Positions 11,493 through 22,636 of a stretch of 64,000 bases of DNA are shown piece after piece. A program made the position numbers and the translations under genes. Source of the DNA: Microstegium vimineum (Eukaryota > Streptophyta > Magnoliopsida > Poales > Poaceae); assembly GCA_022036555.1 (NCBI GenBank), contig CM039126.1, positions 496,001 to 560,000 on the forward strand, read 5' to 3'. The first letter of the stretch is position 1. Every line of letters starts with the position of its first letter. Under the pieces are notes generated by a model that was not told the origin of the DNA, made no database searches, and saw nothing but the letters and a program-made list of their open reading frames with translations.

Positions 11493-13740
11493 TCAGGGAT
11501 ACAAGCGACGTAGTTGTTCGATGTTCCATGCGTTGGTGAAGATCTCGCCCTTCTCGTTCTTCAGTTTGTAAGTGCCGGGCTTCAGCACCTCCGCCACGAT
11601 GAAGGGTCCTTCCCAAGGTGGTGTCAGCTTGTGACGCCCCTTGTTGCTTTGTCGACGGCGCAGAACGAGGTCGCCGACGTTGAGGTCCCTTTTGTGCACG
11701 TTTTTGTCGTGGTAGCGTCGCAGCGTCTGCTGGTACCGTGCCGACTTGAAGAGGGCCATGTCACGAGCTTCCTCGAGCTGGTCGAGGGAGTCCTCTCGGG
11801 CTACCGTGTTGGCTTGCTCGCTGTAGGCTTTCAGTCGAGGGGACCCGTACTCGAGGTCGGTGGGGAGGACGGCCTCGGACCCATAGACCAAGAAGAACGG
11901 GGAGAACCCCGTGGCTCGACTCGTTGTCGTTCGAAGACTCCATAGCACAGCGAGCAGCTCGTCGACCCATCTCTTTCCATGTCTGTTCAGCCGGTCGAAG
12001 ATCCTTGGCTTGAGGCCCAGCAAAACCATACCATTGGCACGCTCGACCTGACCGTTAGTTCGAGGGTGGGCAACTGCGGACCAATTCACCCTGATGTGGT
12101 GATCGTCACAGAAGTCCAGGAACTTTTGGCCGGTGAACTGCGTGCCATTGTCGGTGATGATGTCGTTGGGGACCCCGAAGCGATGGATGATGTCGGTGAA
12201 GAATAGCACGGCTTGCCGAGACTGGATGTTGGCGATGGGTCGAGCCTCGATCCACTTTGAGAACTTGTCGATAGCCACAAGAAGGTGAGTGTGCCCACCC
12301 TTGGTTCTTTTCAGGGGACCGACCATGTCGAGCCCCCATACTGTGAACGGCCAGGTTATGAGTATCATCTGAAGAGCTTGGGCGGGTAGGTGGGTCTGCC
12401 TGGCGTAGAATTGGCATCCCTGGCAGGATCGAACGAGTTTGGTGGCGTCGTTGACAGCCGTCGGCCAGTAGAAGCCCTGTCGAAAGGCACTTCCTACCAG
12501 CGTTCTCGGCGCCGCGTGGTGGCCACAAGCCCCCGAGTGTAGGTCCTTCAGCAGTGCCCTCCCCTCGTCGAGGGTGAGGCAGCGTTGAAGTACACCCGAC
12601 GAGCTACGTCGATATAGCTTGCGGCCATCCCCGTATAGGACGTAGGTTTTGGCAAGTCGAGCTACTCGACGGGCTTCCGTGCGGTCTTCCAGGAGTTCGC
12701 CTTGCATCAGGTACTCGAGGTAAGGCGCGCGCCAATCCGTCGGAGGGGTCGGCGTCGCGGCAGCCCCGTCGATCTCCATGACCTCTCCCCCGCTCGAGGG
12801 GGGATCGGTCGAGGGGGATGGGTCGACCCCTTGCTCGGGGCGGAAGCCCCCGAGCCTAGGTCGACGGTTGGCGTGTGTAGATCCCTCGAGAAGATGTCGG
12901 GGGGGGACCATCCCTCGAGTAGACGTGATTTTGGCCAGCTCGTCGGCAGCTTCGTTGTACCGACGGGCTACGTGGTTGAGCTCGAGGCCGTAGAACTTGT
13001 CCTCGAGCTTTCGGACCTCCTTGCAGTAGGCTTCCATCTTAGGATCGTGGCAGTTCGAGTCTTTCATCACTTGGTCGATCACCAACTGAGAGTCCCCTCG
13101 CACATCGAGGCGTCGGACCCCGAGCTCGATGGCGATGCGCAGGCCGTTGACGAGGGCCTCATACTCGGCGACGTTGTTGGAGACGGGGAAGTGGAGGTGG
13201 ATGGCATATCGCATATGGACCCCTGAGGGTGATATGAATAGCAATCCGGCGCCTGCTCCCGTCTTCATCAACGACCCATCGAAGTACAGAGTCCAGAGCT
13301 CGCTCTGAACCTGCGCTGGGGGTAGTTGGGTGTCGGTCCATTCTGCAACGAAATCTGCCAGTACCTGAGACTTGATAGCCTTCCGAGGGGCATAGGAGAG
13401 GGTCTCCCCCATGAGCTCGGCGGACCACTTGGCGATCCTTCCCGATGCCTCCCGGTTCTGGATTATCTCTCCGAGGGGGAAAGATGAAACCACAGTGACC
13501 TGATGGCCCAGGAAATAGTGTTTGAGCTTCCGCCGAGTGAGGACGACCGCGTACAACAGCTTCTGGATGTGGGGATACCTCGTCTTGGTCTCGGAAAGGA
13601 CCTCGCTCACGAAATAGACAGGCCTCTGAACCGGCAGGGCGTTTCCTTCCTCCTCCCTCTCGACCACTATGACCGCGCTGACTACCTGCGTGGTCGCTGC
13701 GACATAGAGTAGGAGGGGCTCGGCCAGGCTCGGGGGACCA
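11493..13740 (-). pseudogene. Gypsy RNase H and integrase segment
   Basis: The open frame runs to TAA at 11493. It carries the RT-linked RNase H (RYPHIQKLLYAVVLTRRKLK), a second RNase H domain typical of the Tat lineage (LWTLYFDGSLMKTGAGAGLL, NNVAEYEALVNGL, VRGDSQLVIDQV), an integrase zinc-binding part (HSGACGHH and CQGCQFYA), and a DDE core with GLDMVGP, ITDNGTQF and NGQVERANG. A C-terminal domain near TPPWEGPFIVAEVLKPGTYK ends at NAWNIEQLRRLYP. All three integrase acidic residues are present, so this segment looks intact in itself. It depends on the upstream frame for expression and the upstream frame is broken. Confidence 0.9.
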
Positions 13741-15200
13741 AGACCGGGGACGAGGTGAGCAAGGCCTTGAGCCTCGAGAGCGATTTCTCGGCTTCGGCGG
13801 TCCACGCGAAGTGTTCCGTCTTTTTCAGGAGTCGGTAAAGGGGTAGGGCCTTCTCTCCGAGCCTCGAGATGAAGCGACTGAGGGCGGCGAGGCACCCAGT
13901 AACCCTTTGCATGCTCTTGAGGTCTTTGATCGGGCCCATCCTCGTGATGGCGGTTACCTTCTCGGGATTGGCCTCGATGCCGCGCTGGGAAACTATGTAC
14001 CCTAAGAGCATGCCTCGAGGGACCTCGAAGACACACTTCTCAGGGTTCAGTTTTATGCGATTAGCCCTGAGGCACCCAAACGCGACTTCGAGGTCTCCGA
14101 CTAGGTTTCCGACGGTTCTGGACTTGACCAGGATGTCATTGACGTAGGCCTCGACGGTCGGCCCTATGTGTTTCCCGAAGACGTGGAGCATGCATCGCTG
14201 GTAGGTGGCCCCGGCGTTCCGCAAGCCGAAGGGCATGGTGAGGTAGCAAAACATGCCGAAGGGAGTCATGAAGGAAGTCGCGAGCTGATCGGACTCCTTC
14301 ATCTTTATTTGGTGGTAGCCGGAATACGCATCAAGGAAGCAAAGGGTTTCACATCCCGAAGTGGAATCTACTATTTGGTCGATGCGAGGTAAAGGAAAAG
14401 GAACTTTAGGACATGCTTTATTTAAACTGGTATAGTCTACACACATCCTATCTTTCCCATTCTTTTTCTTTACAAGCACGGGATTAGCTAACCACTCGGG
14501 ATGATGTACCTCCTTGATGAATCCGGCCTTCAAAAGCTTGTCGACCTCCTCCCCGATGATCCTGCGCTTCTCCTCGTCGAAGCGGCGCAGGCGTTGCTTC
14601 ACCGGTTTGGACCCGGCTCGGATGTCCAAGGAGTGCTCGGCGACTTCCCTCGGGATGCCTGGCATGTCCGAGGGACTCCATGCAAACACGTCAGCGTTTG
14701 CACGGAGAAAGTCGACGAGCACGGCTTCCTATTTGGGCTCGAGGGTGGCACTGATCGTCAGCACCTTCCCGTCCACGAGGCCGGGGTCGAGCGGGACGGT
14801 CTTCGTGTCTTCCGCCGGCTTGAAGTTGCCAGCGTGGCGCTTGGGGTCGGGGATCTCCCCGGACAAGTCGTTGAGGGCCGCGAGGATAGCCGAATCCTCA
14901 CGGGCTTCAGCTTTCTCCACGCACTCGACGTCGCAGTCGTATGCGTGCTCGTAGGAGGTGTCGACGGTGATGACACCCGAGGGTCCCGGCATCTTGAGCT
15001 TAAGGTAGGTGTAGTTCGGGACCGCCATGAACTTGGCGTACCCCGGTCTACCGATGATGGCGTGGTAGGTGCCTCGCCACGCGACCACCTCGAAGGCCAG
15101 CTCTTCCTTTCGGAAGTTCGAAGGGACGCCGAAGCAGACCGGCAGCTTGATACGGCCGATCGGGAGTGCCTTTTTCCCCGGGACGATCCCGTGGAACCCC
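13740..15200 (-). pseudogene. Gypsy protease tail and reverse transcriptase, disabled
   Basis: After the G-run the frame reads through EVVAWRGTYHAIIGRPGYAK and the protease-RT linker to TAG at 14729-14731. It then continues in the same frame with the reverse transcriptase, including FIKEVHHPEWLANPVLVKKK, CVDYTSLNKACPKVPFPLPR, FLDAYSGYHQIKM and FGLRNAGATYQRCM. The catalytic box reads YVND at about 14134-14145 where Ty3/Gypsy enzymes have YVDD, so one metal-binding aspartate has become asparagine (AAT for GAT). This alone should abolish polymerisation. The frame is lost again near 13740, where the C-terminal part of the RT/RNase H connection jumps into the frame used by the following segment. 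Confidence 0.9.
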
Positions 15201-17942
15201 CCCCCCCTCCCCCGCGCTAGGTAGGAGCATGGTCCTCAGGATCCCCAGGAGGTCGAGGGTCTCGGCGTAGATGATGTTGAGGCTGCTCCCCCCGTCCATG
15301 AGCACCTTGCTGAGGCGGGTGTTGAGGATGATCGGGGCGACGACGAGCGGGTAAGCCCCTGCGTTGGGGACGTGCTCGGGGTGGTCGTCCTGGTCGAAGG
15401 TGATCGACGTGTGGGACCAGTCGAGGTACCTCGGGGCCTGGGCCCGAACGGAAAAAACTTCTCGACGCTCCCTTTTGCGTTGGCGCGTGGTGAGGCGAGT
15501 CGAGGGTCCCCCGTAAATCATGTAGCAGTAGTGGATCTCGGGGAAGCCCCCTTTTTGGACATCGCCCCTGACGTGTGCGTCACAGGGCGGGTCTTCCTTG
15601 CCGTCGTCCCTCCTGGGGCCAGGAGGGACGAAGTGCCTTCGGAGCATGCGGCAATCCTCGAGGCGGTGGTTGGCCGGCCCCATATGATAGGGGCAAGGCT
15701 CCTTCAGCATTTTATCGAAGACGCCCCCGTCGGGAGGGGGCCCTCGAGGCTTCCGCTTGTCTGCTGCAGCGACAAGGTCGTCGGGCTCGTCGTCGTGCTC
15801 AACGTTGGGCTCGACGTTGCGCCGGCCCAGTTGGTTCTTCTTCTTCTTCTTCCGGCCGCCGTTGTCGTCGTTGTTCCTCCTGGGCCCCTTGTTTCTCTTG
15901 GGCCCATCGTCCGAGCCCCCGGGTTCATCCGCGTCGCCCTTCCCCTTTCCTGGGGGAATCTGGAAGAATGCGCCAACGGCCTCCTCGCCAGCCGCGTAGT
16001 TAGCGATGACGTCCATGAGCTTGTTGGCAGTCTTGGGGATGTTTCGCCCCAGCTCCCGCACCAGCTCCTTGCAGGTTGTCCCGGCGATGAACGCCGTGAT
16101 GACCTCGTGGTCGGAGATGTGGGTCAGTGCGGTACGCTGCTTCGAGAATCGGCGGGTGAAGGCGCGGAGGGTCTCCCCTGGTTTCTGCTTGCAGCTGCGA
16201 AGGTCCCAGGAGTTTCCCGGGCGCTCGTAGGTGCCCTTGAAGTTGCCCTCAAATATCTGGACCAGGTCGGACCAGTCCTGGATCAAGTCCGGGGGTAGCT
16301 CCTCGAGCCACCTTCGAGCAGTGTCGGAGAGGAACAATGGGAGTTGCCGGATGATGACGAGGTCGTCTTTGGCTCCCCCCAGCTGGCATGCCAGCCTGAA
16401 GTCGGCAAGCCAGAGCTCTGGCTTGGTTTTGTCGTTGTATTTGATCAGGCTGGTGGGTGGACGGAAACGTACGGGTAGGGAGGCCCGCCGGATAGTTCTC
16501 CCGAAGACTCGGGGCCCCGGCGGCTCCGGAGACCGACATCGATCTTTGTCGCTGTCGTAGCGCCCGCCTCGGTGAGCGTTGTAGCCTCGAGCTTCGGCGT
16601 CGCAGTATCGACGTCGGTTGTTCACTCGAGGGGGGAGGTCGTCGACGAGGCATTCCTGAACCGGTCGTGGCTCGACCCGGCCCTGGGGCGCCTCGTTCTG
16701 GTGGACAGAGGCCTCCCGATTTTGTCGAGAGGGCGCTGCTTGCCGCTCAGAGGCAGCCCCTCGACGCCTCGAGGCCGAGCTCTCCGCCTGCTGCACGGCC
16801 GCAGTTTGGAGCAGCCCCTGGATTTCTTCCCTGATACGTCGTGCCTGGGGGGTCGATGGCGCCGGCATGTCGCGGAGCAGCATCGCGGCTGCCACGACAT
16901 TTTGGCTGGCGCGGTTGAAGACTCGGGGTTCGGCGTTCCCCTCCTCGACGATCTGCCGGTGGACCTCCCGAGCCCGCTCGCGAGCTCCTCCACCCTGAGG
17001 GCGCCCTCGATCCCGCTCGAGGGCGTGTTGGAGCTGCTGAAGACGCAGGCGCTTCTCCTCGAGCTTGCTGAGAAGCTCTCGGACCTGCGTAATCTGGACA
17101 TCGGGGGGTGGATCGGCTCTACGAGGACTTGGGGGAATGGCACCTCGAGGTGGTGTGGCGTTGGCCCCTCCCCCTTCTTCGGTGGCCGCGGTATCGTCGA
17201 CGTCGTCCTGGAGGACGGTTTGCTCGTCGAGATGGAAGCACTCCCGAGTGGAGTCATAGCTCTCGTCGGGAGAGTCCGAGTCGAAGTCGGCGTGGTAGAA
17301 GTGGGGGAAGAGCCTGCCCGTTTCTTCGTCCTCCAGGCGCCGCCGTAACGTGCCTCACGTACGAGGCAGCTCTGGCTCGCCTGGTGAAGTGGTGGTGACG
17401 GGATCGGCCGTCGCCCATGACGGCGTCCATGGAGACTCGTCGTATGTATGTGCTCGCATCCCTGCGAAAGCAGAGTAGAGTCCGGCACTGTTGCGGAGCC
17501 CGTACGGGAACGGGTCGCGCGGTGGTGACGGGGTCGTGGGTGTCGGAGAAGCCACGGGAGCCTCCGGGGACGATGACGTGGAAGAGCCGAAATCCCATCC
17601 GGGGAGACGCCCGCCCCTGGCCCACAAGCGTGGGTCAAGCGGACCCCTAGGAGAAGGGGTCGTGTCGCCGACTGGGACCGAGGGAATGGCATCCGGCACC
17701 CCAGAGCTCGCACGACGGCGAGCACGTCGAAGCCGCTCGCGCCTCCTCCTGATCGCAGGCCAGAGTCGCAAGCGGAGGGACCGTCGTCTGATCCTTGTTG
17801 GCTCCAGCGCAGCGGAACTGCTGACGTCTAGGCCACGGGCGGAGGGGAAGACTATGAAGTCGCCCTGGTCCGTGGAAACGAACCCTAGACTACCGAACCA
17901 GATGACGGTGTTGAACGGGAACGGTGGGATGGTGGGATCCAT
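15200..17942 (-). pseudogene. Gypsy gag with aspartic protease, disabled
   Basis: The frame opens at ATG 17940-17942, about 58 bases after the 5' LTR, with MDPTIPPFPFNTVIWFGSLG. An in-frame TGA at 17355-17357 interrupts it, and the same frame continues to about 15200. Features in order are a Glu/Arg/Gln-rich coiled-coil-like stretch (about 17060-16990), the capsid-like gag domain (WLADFRLACQLGGAKDD to FKGTYERPGNSWDL, about 16420-16190), a basic region, a zinc-knuckle-like CPYHMGPANHRLEDC and a retropepsin-type motif VLMDGGSSLNIIYAETLDLL at about 15300-15240. Gag packages element RNA and the protease cuts the polyprotein. The frame is lost at a run of ten G on the minus strand (about 15198-15215), after which the pol frame continues one base out of register. 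Without the TGA and the run-length change it would be one long gag-pol. Confidence 0.88.
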
Positions 17943-17979
17943 CTGAGAGAGTAGTTCGGAGTTGATCGACACGCGAAGC

Positions 17980-17997
17980 CCCCTACCTGGCGCGCCA
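17980..17997 (-). other. Probable primer-binding site of the Gypsy element
   Basis: On the minus strand the 5' LTR ends at 18000 and, two bases later, TGGCGCGCCAGGTAGGGG begins. Position, the TGG start and the short spacer are as expected for a tRNA primer site. Which tRNA it pairs with cannot be assigned by eye. Confidence 0.6.
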
Positions 17998-17999
17998 AC

Positions 18000-19334
18000 T
18001 GTCGGTGTTATGACCCGGGGGTCAAGACCACCAACGAGTAAATTTGTATATCGCGTGCTCCCTCTCTCAGACGTGATGCAAGATGGACACAAGATTTATC
18101 CTGGTTCGGGCAAAGATGGCCCTACGTCCAGCGGGGGGAGGATGACTTGTATTATCTCGCACCCAAAGCGTGCTCGTACAGGGGGGTACAAGCTGTGTTA
18201 CACGGAGTCAGCCACCCGAGGGGTCGATCGAGTGGTGGTGTGTGCGGAGTGTGGACTAGGGTTCCCGAAGAGGTAGGAGCCGATCTCCAGAGTCCTCGAA
18301 AGTCGGGAAAAAGTCGGAAAAGTCCCCTTACTCTACCTCGGCGTCCCCCTTTTATAGACCAAGGGGAGACCCGAGGGTACAGGGTCCTAACAGTAGAAGT
18401 ATGGGCGGCGTATCCGCGACACAGTGTTGGTGGAGAGACATCGTGTACTGTGGCGGCATGGCCTTCCGTCCTTCAGGCGTCCCCGGTCGTGGCGGCAGTA
18501 GAAGTCATCGCCGTGCAGTGTCCGCAGGCGGGCACGAGTCCCACGGCCGAAGCGGGACGGGGCGGATGGGACGTCTTCCGTACCGGAGTTGTTGAAGAGG
18601 AGGGGGTCGAGCCCCCGGTCGAGGGGGGGAGGTCGAGCCCTGTGTGACTCCGTCGCGTTCCCGAAGTCGTCGTCGAGGGTCGCATTGTTCACTTTCCGAG
18701 GGGTACTGTTGAAGTCCGTACTCGCGTAGTGGCAGCAGTGGCGGCACAGTTGACGGGAGTCGGGGACTTGACGGGGAGTTGGCGGATTTGACAATGGACG
18801 CGGGCGCCCATGTCGTTAGGTGGATTCACTTTTACCCATGCCGGAGCAGTAGGGTTAATCGAGCCCCTCGTCCGAGGATCGTCTGTTTGACCCTTCGTCG
18901 AGGGGAGGTCGAGGCGCCGACGGGGTAGAAGAGGTCGAAGTCGAGGTAGAGGTCGGGGAGTCGTTCGTTCGACCCCTCGTCCGTCGTCGAGGTGGAGCCG
19001 GGGGTCGTTCGCTCGACCCCTCGTCCGTCATCGAGGTGGAGCCGGCCCGAGGGTCGTTCGCTCGACCCCTCGTCCGTCATCGAGGTGGAGCCGGCCCGAG
19101 GGTCGTTCGCTCGACCCCTCGTCCGTCATCGAGGTGGAGCGGGCCCGTGGCTTGTTGCCGTAGTCGGTGTGGAGGGGGCCCTCGATTAATGGGCCGCGTC
19201 TCACCGAGTAGTTGGCTGATTCTTGCCTTAAAAATGGTTACTATGTTTAGCGTTAATTTATCGAAGGGTTGGTTGCTATGTTTAGCGTTAATTTATCGAA
19301 GGGTTTAGGGTACCCCTTACCTTCGTACCCGACA
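18000..19334 (-). repeat. Right LTR of the Gypsy element (5' LTR in coding sense)
   Basis: It is 1335 bp with the same termini as the left LTR. The extra length comes from a roughly 49-bp minisatellite (about 18957-19146, four units against two) and a direct repeat of about 36 bp at about 19233-19304. The right end abuts the AAAAT duplication. Confidence 0.95.
18957..19304. repeat. Minisatellite and short duplication in the right LTR
   Basis: About four units of about 49 bp built on GTTCGCTCGACCCCTCGTCC and ATCGAGGTGGAGCC run from 18957 to 19146. A direct repeat of about 36 bp built on CTATGTTTAGCGTTAATTTA follows at about 19233-19304. The left LTR has two units and one copy respectively, so the expansion happened in one LTR after or during insertion. 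Confidence 0.85.
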
Positions 19335-19339
19335 AAAAT

Positions 19340-20038
19340 GTACAGAGTTGAAATTTAGAAACTTTAGATGAACCATGCAGTGTTACTGTGAAATTTGAAA
19401 AATAGTCAAATCAAAGTAAAACATCAGTGCCTATTCAGAATCTCATTCTGAGTTCGACCACGGCATTCAGCGTGTAGGTGTAATGGCCAGTGAAATAAAA
19501 CACAGCAACTTCAAAGCATTTCCTGGGTACACGAAGTCATTGCCTTTAGAAAAGTGCAAAGAATTTTTTAGGAAAAACACAGGAACTGGAAAAATCCTCG
19601 TTCCACAACATATCAGTGCACATTCAGAAACTCAAAAGTTGGTGAAACGGGAGCTTAATGGCCTATTGAAATAGAAATCAGCAAGGGCTAAGCCTTTCCT
19701 TGGTACATCGATCCTTGACCTTTTTGGAAATAGAATTTAAACTCAAAATGAGAAGCAGGCAGCCTAGCAATCTAATCAAATACACAAGTTAATAAGCCTC
19801 TCATTTCATTTCAACCACAAACACTGGCAGTCAACTATCTTTAGGGAATGACAAATAAGGTTTCATATTCTTAAACATTGACGACAATATGTAGGATAAG
19901 ATAGCATGTTCCATAACACATCCTAACCAAGTACAAAATTCAGTCTCAGAAAATTGCAACTCAAACGATAACAGCGACATGGCAGGCAGATGTAGCCCTT
20001 CTCAATCATATCCAGGGATTTTAGCTACTTGTCGTCGC
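19340..20038. other. AT-rich flank right of the Gypsy element, 3' of RPL9
   Basis: No convincing gene is present. The first 100 bases are the partner of the tandem repeat left of the element. A 63-codon open frame at 19483-19674 has no recognised domain and is not called. The part nearest 20038 is presumably the RPL9 3' untranslated region and downstream sequence. Confidence 0.5.
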
Positions 20039-21494
20039 TCACTGCTCCTCTTCGATCACGCTCTTGTCACTCACATAGATACCATCCAAGAACTTTCTGA
20101 TATCCTTCTTCTTGACATGGCATTTCTGTAGAGAACAATGGAGAAAACTTGTTCAGTCACACAAATCATTGCACATCAATCCACCAGTAATAATGTGAAT
20201 CATATAACAGCAAAAACAGGACTAGTAAATCCATTACGTACTTCAGAGCAAATAAAAAAGATCAAAATACAAGCAGAAACTGTGTAAAATATCACGATAA
20301 CAGCAACAGGTACAAAAATGCCTAATGAATTCATCACATTGGTAATCCCCAGCATGTATATTTCCACTCAAGTTAAGACTAAGACCAATCACAATCCATG
20401 CATCAGGTGATCACTGTTACTAAATATACAGAGCCTTAAAATGCCTACACTTGTTGAGAGCACATTAACCATAAACTAAAATTGCTAAACACATAAAAGA
20501 TGGCTATATATACATCTCAACACTGGACTACAGTTCTTGTTTGTATTTGATCTTTCAGCACTAGTGCCATATGAACTTCAAATGTGATCCACCTACACAT
20601 TTAAAGCCAAAACAACCTGGATCCTAACATTTAATCACAGTCAATGTGATAAAACTTCACCAACCCATATCAGATTACTACATTTAGCTATATCAGAAAT
20701 ACTTGCTTCATCACAGAGAAATAAGAGGATGATACTGCAGTTCTACAACATAAAAGCACACCTGATACTACATCTAGCAGCCACCTTTCATTACTAGTAG
20801 TAACAGATGATAAGCGATGGCAGGCGGGATGCAATCAATAGGATTAGGTATTCACCTGGTTGATCAGAGCGGCGGAGCGAGAGACAAGCTCGATGTCGTT
20901 GCCGTCGAGGACGAGCTCATCCTTGACCTTCTCGGACCGGAGGATGGTCACACCCTCAAGCATGTCAACCTTCCTGACCTGATCGATCCGGGATCATCAT
21001 GAACACCAACCAGTCAGACACAAGCCAGAACAATTCACACCACCCCCCCCCCCCCCCCCCGCAGATCTGATCTGATCTGATCTGATCTGCTGCGCCGCGC
21101 CGAACGAACGAAACGAAACAAAGATGGGTACCTTCTTCTCGCCGAGGAAGTTCCTGATCTCGATGGCGGTGTTGCTGTTGGTGATGGAGGCGTTGATGGG
21201 GAAGTGAGCATACACAAACCTCATCTTGTAGCGGTACCCCTTGGTGACACCCTTCATGAGGTTCTCGATGTGGGAGATTGCGGTGCGGATGGCCGCCATG
21301 GTGCGGCGGGTGCCGAACCACGCGTCCACCTTGAGCTTGCGCCCGCCCTCCTGCAGCTGGAAGTCGAGGTTGAGGTGCTTGAAGTTGCGGGTGAGCTTCC
21401 CGCGGGGACCCTCCACCGTCACCAGCTTGGCGGCCACCGTTACCGTCACGCCCTCCGGGATGTCCATCGTCTCCGACGCCAGGATCGTCTTCAT
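20039..21494 (-). CDS. RPL9: 60S ribosomal protein L9 (uL6 family), cytosolic
   Basis: Three exons on the minus strand are 21132-21494, 20856-20978 and 20039-20125. They join in phase 0 at GT/AG introns and give 190 residues, the usual length of plant RPL9. It starts [20 protein letters not shown], continues with [40 protein letters not shown] and [20 protein letters not shown], then [20 protein letters not shown] and [16 protein letters not shown] text (here [13 protein letters not shown]), and ends [18 protein letters not shown]. The uL6 protein has two homologous alpha/beta domains and binds 28S rRNA near the sarcin-ricin loop and the GTPase centre of the large subunit. All residues and splice sites look intact. 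Intron 1 contains a run of 19 C next to an ATCTG pentanucleotide repeat (21042-21089). The gene converges with DUF819, and the Gypsy element lies between their 3' ends. Confidence 0.97.
21042..21089. repeat. Poly-C run and (ATCTG)n microsatellite in RPL9 intron 1
   Basis: An uninterrupted C run ends at 21060 and is followed by five ATCTG units. Such runs are prone to length errors in both replication and sequencing. Confidence 0.9.
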
Positions 21495-21620
21495 CTTGCC
21501 CGGTGCTGCTGCTGCTACTCCTTCGCCTTCTCTTCCTCCTCCTCGGGCGGGCGGCGGGCGGCGGAGGGGAAGAGGGTTTGCTTGAGTGCGCGAAGGATCG
21601 ACGGCGGCTGAGGGCTAGCC

Positions 21621-21755
21621 TTTTATGCAAGGGGGCGGTGACGGGTAGGGTTTTGTGGTCTGATCGGGAGATCTCCGCCGTCGGATCGGTGGCTTAGGGT
21701 TCCTTTGTTTGCGGGCCAAGAGGTCAGGTGGCCCACTGCTACTACTGGGCCATTC
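21621..21755 (-). promoter_or_regulatory. RPL9 promoter: TATA-like box, telo-box, site II motifs
   Basis: Read on the minus strand, GCATAAAA (21621-21628) is TATA-like and about 127 bases before the start codon. AAACCCTA (21647-21654) is a telo-box, and a related AACCCTAAG lies at about 21693-21702. TGGGCC/GGCCCA site II type motifs occur at about 21730-21750. Telo-box plus site II is the known signature of plant ribosomal-protein promoters and fits growth-dependent expression. Confidence 0.75.
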
Positions 21756-21892
21756 GTATGGGCTTTCGGACCATATATGAGCTGCAGAGTGGATGCCTCA
21801 CAGAAGAAGAAGAAGAAGCAGCAGCAGCAGCTTCGGTATATTTGGTTGGTCGACCTGGGCCTTGTACCTTGTTGTTATTTTGAGCAGGCTTA

Positions 21893-22253
21893 GCGCAAGT
21901 ACATTGGTATTGTCTCATATAATGTCACGTAATTTAAGACGACTTAACAAATCACATATACAATGATTGTTTCATACAATGATTGTTTCTTTAAGTTGTC
22001 TCGTAGTAACTCATGATTTCTTAATTTATGCATAGAATAAAAATTAATTTATGAGATGCATGACAACGACAACTTATACAATGGTATAATAGTTATCTTA
22101 TAGTCCTAAATCTTAGCTCATGAGGTGGTTGTTTTGCGAAACAACGACATCTTTCTCTCTCACATCTCTCTTTCCTTCACATAAGCAAAAATTCTACGTG
22201 ACATTGTATGAGACGGGGTACGAGACCGCTGATGTGTAGCAATGTACCTGCCC
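21893..22253. mobile_element. Tourist-like (PIF/Harbinger) MITE
   Basis: It is 361 bp, starting GCGCAAGTACATT and ending AATGTACCTGCCC. The inverted ends match in 11 of 13 positions and are flanked by TTA on both sides (21890-21892 and 22254-22256). Subterminal TGTCACGTA words are also inverted. It is non-coding and AT-rich. It sits about 400 bases upstream of the RPL9 start codon. Confidence 0.8.
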
Positions 22254-22256
22254 TTA

Positions 22257-22636
22257 TAAGGTGTACAAAATCTCAAGGACATGGGCCTTGTGTTTGGTGA
22301 GATTATATGAGCTGCTATAACAAAAAAAACTGAGATTTTGTTTGGTGACTATACGAGTTGATGTAATTTGTCTACTTGTGAGACTCGCGAGTGAAGCCCA
22401 CCAACCTTATGTTGCAACCTGTTGCTGTTATGGCCATCCAAACACGCATTCTGGCAAAAATATACGCACCAACAGCTGCAAGATTGGGGATGTGTTGAAC
22501 CAAACATATTTTACCTAGCTTGCTATCGCCAAGAGCATGGGCCTAGCTACCAACGATAGTGGCACGCCAACAAATAAGGGAGGTGGTGGTCAAGAAATGA
22601 CTCATTGATCCTAAGATCTTGGAAGGAATGGTCTAC
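22257..22636. other. Intergenic stretch, nothing recognised
   Basis: About 380 bases without a sustained reading frame or clear repeat boundaries. Two similar segments (GAGATT-TGTTTGGTGA) about 60 bases apart suggest an old small duplication. Confidence 0.5.

Larger units (their letters stand above)
3430..19334 (-). mobile_element. Complete Ty3/Gypsy LTR retrotransposon, Tat lineage (RIRE2-like)
   Basis: Two LTRs (3430-4627 and 18000-19334) begin TGTCGG and end CCGACA. They are flanked by a perfect 5-bp duplication AAAAT (3425-3429 and 19335-19339). Coding sense is the minus strand, so the right LTR is the 5' LTR. In element order it holds a primer-binding site next to the right LTR, gag with aspartic protease, reverse transcriptase, RNase H, integrase, a tandem repeat of about 359 bp, an antisense spliced gene on the + strand, a hairpin-repeat array and a polypurine region next to the left LTR. 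Gag through integrase order is that of Gypsy elements, and an extra antisense Transposase_28 gene between integrase and 3' LTR is known from the Tat lineage. Apart from repeat-number changes the LTRs differ by few substitutions by eye, so the insertion looks recent. Nonsense, frameshift and active-site changes make it non-autonomous. Confidence 0.95.

Noticed and set aside
19483..19674. 63-codon open frame right of the Gypsy element
   Set aside because: Too short, no domain, and in AT-rich sequence related to flanking repeats.
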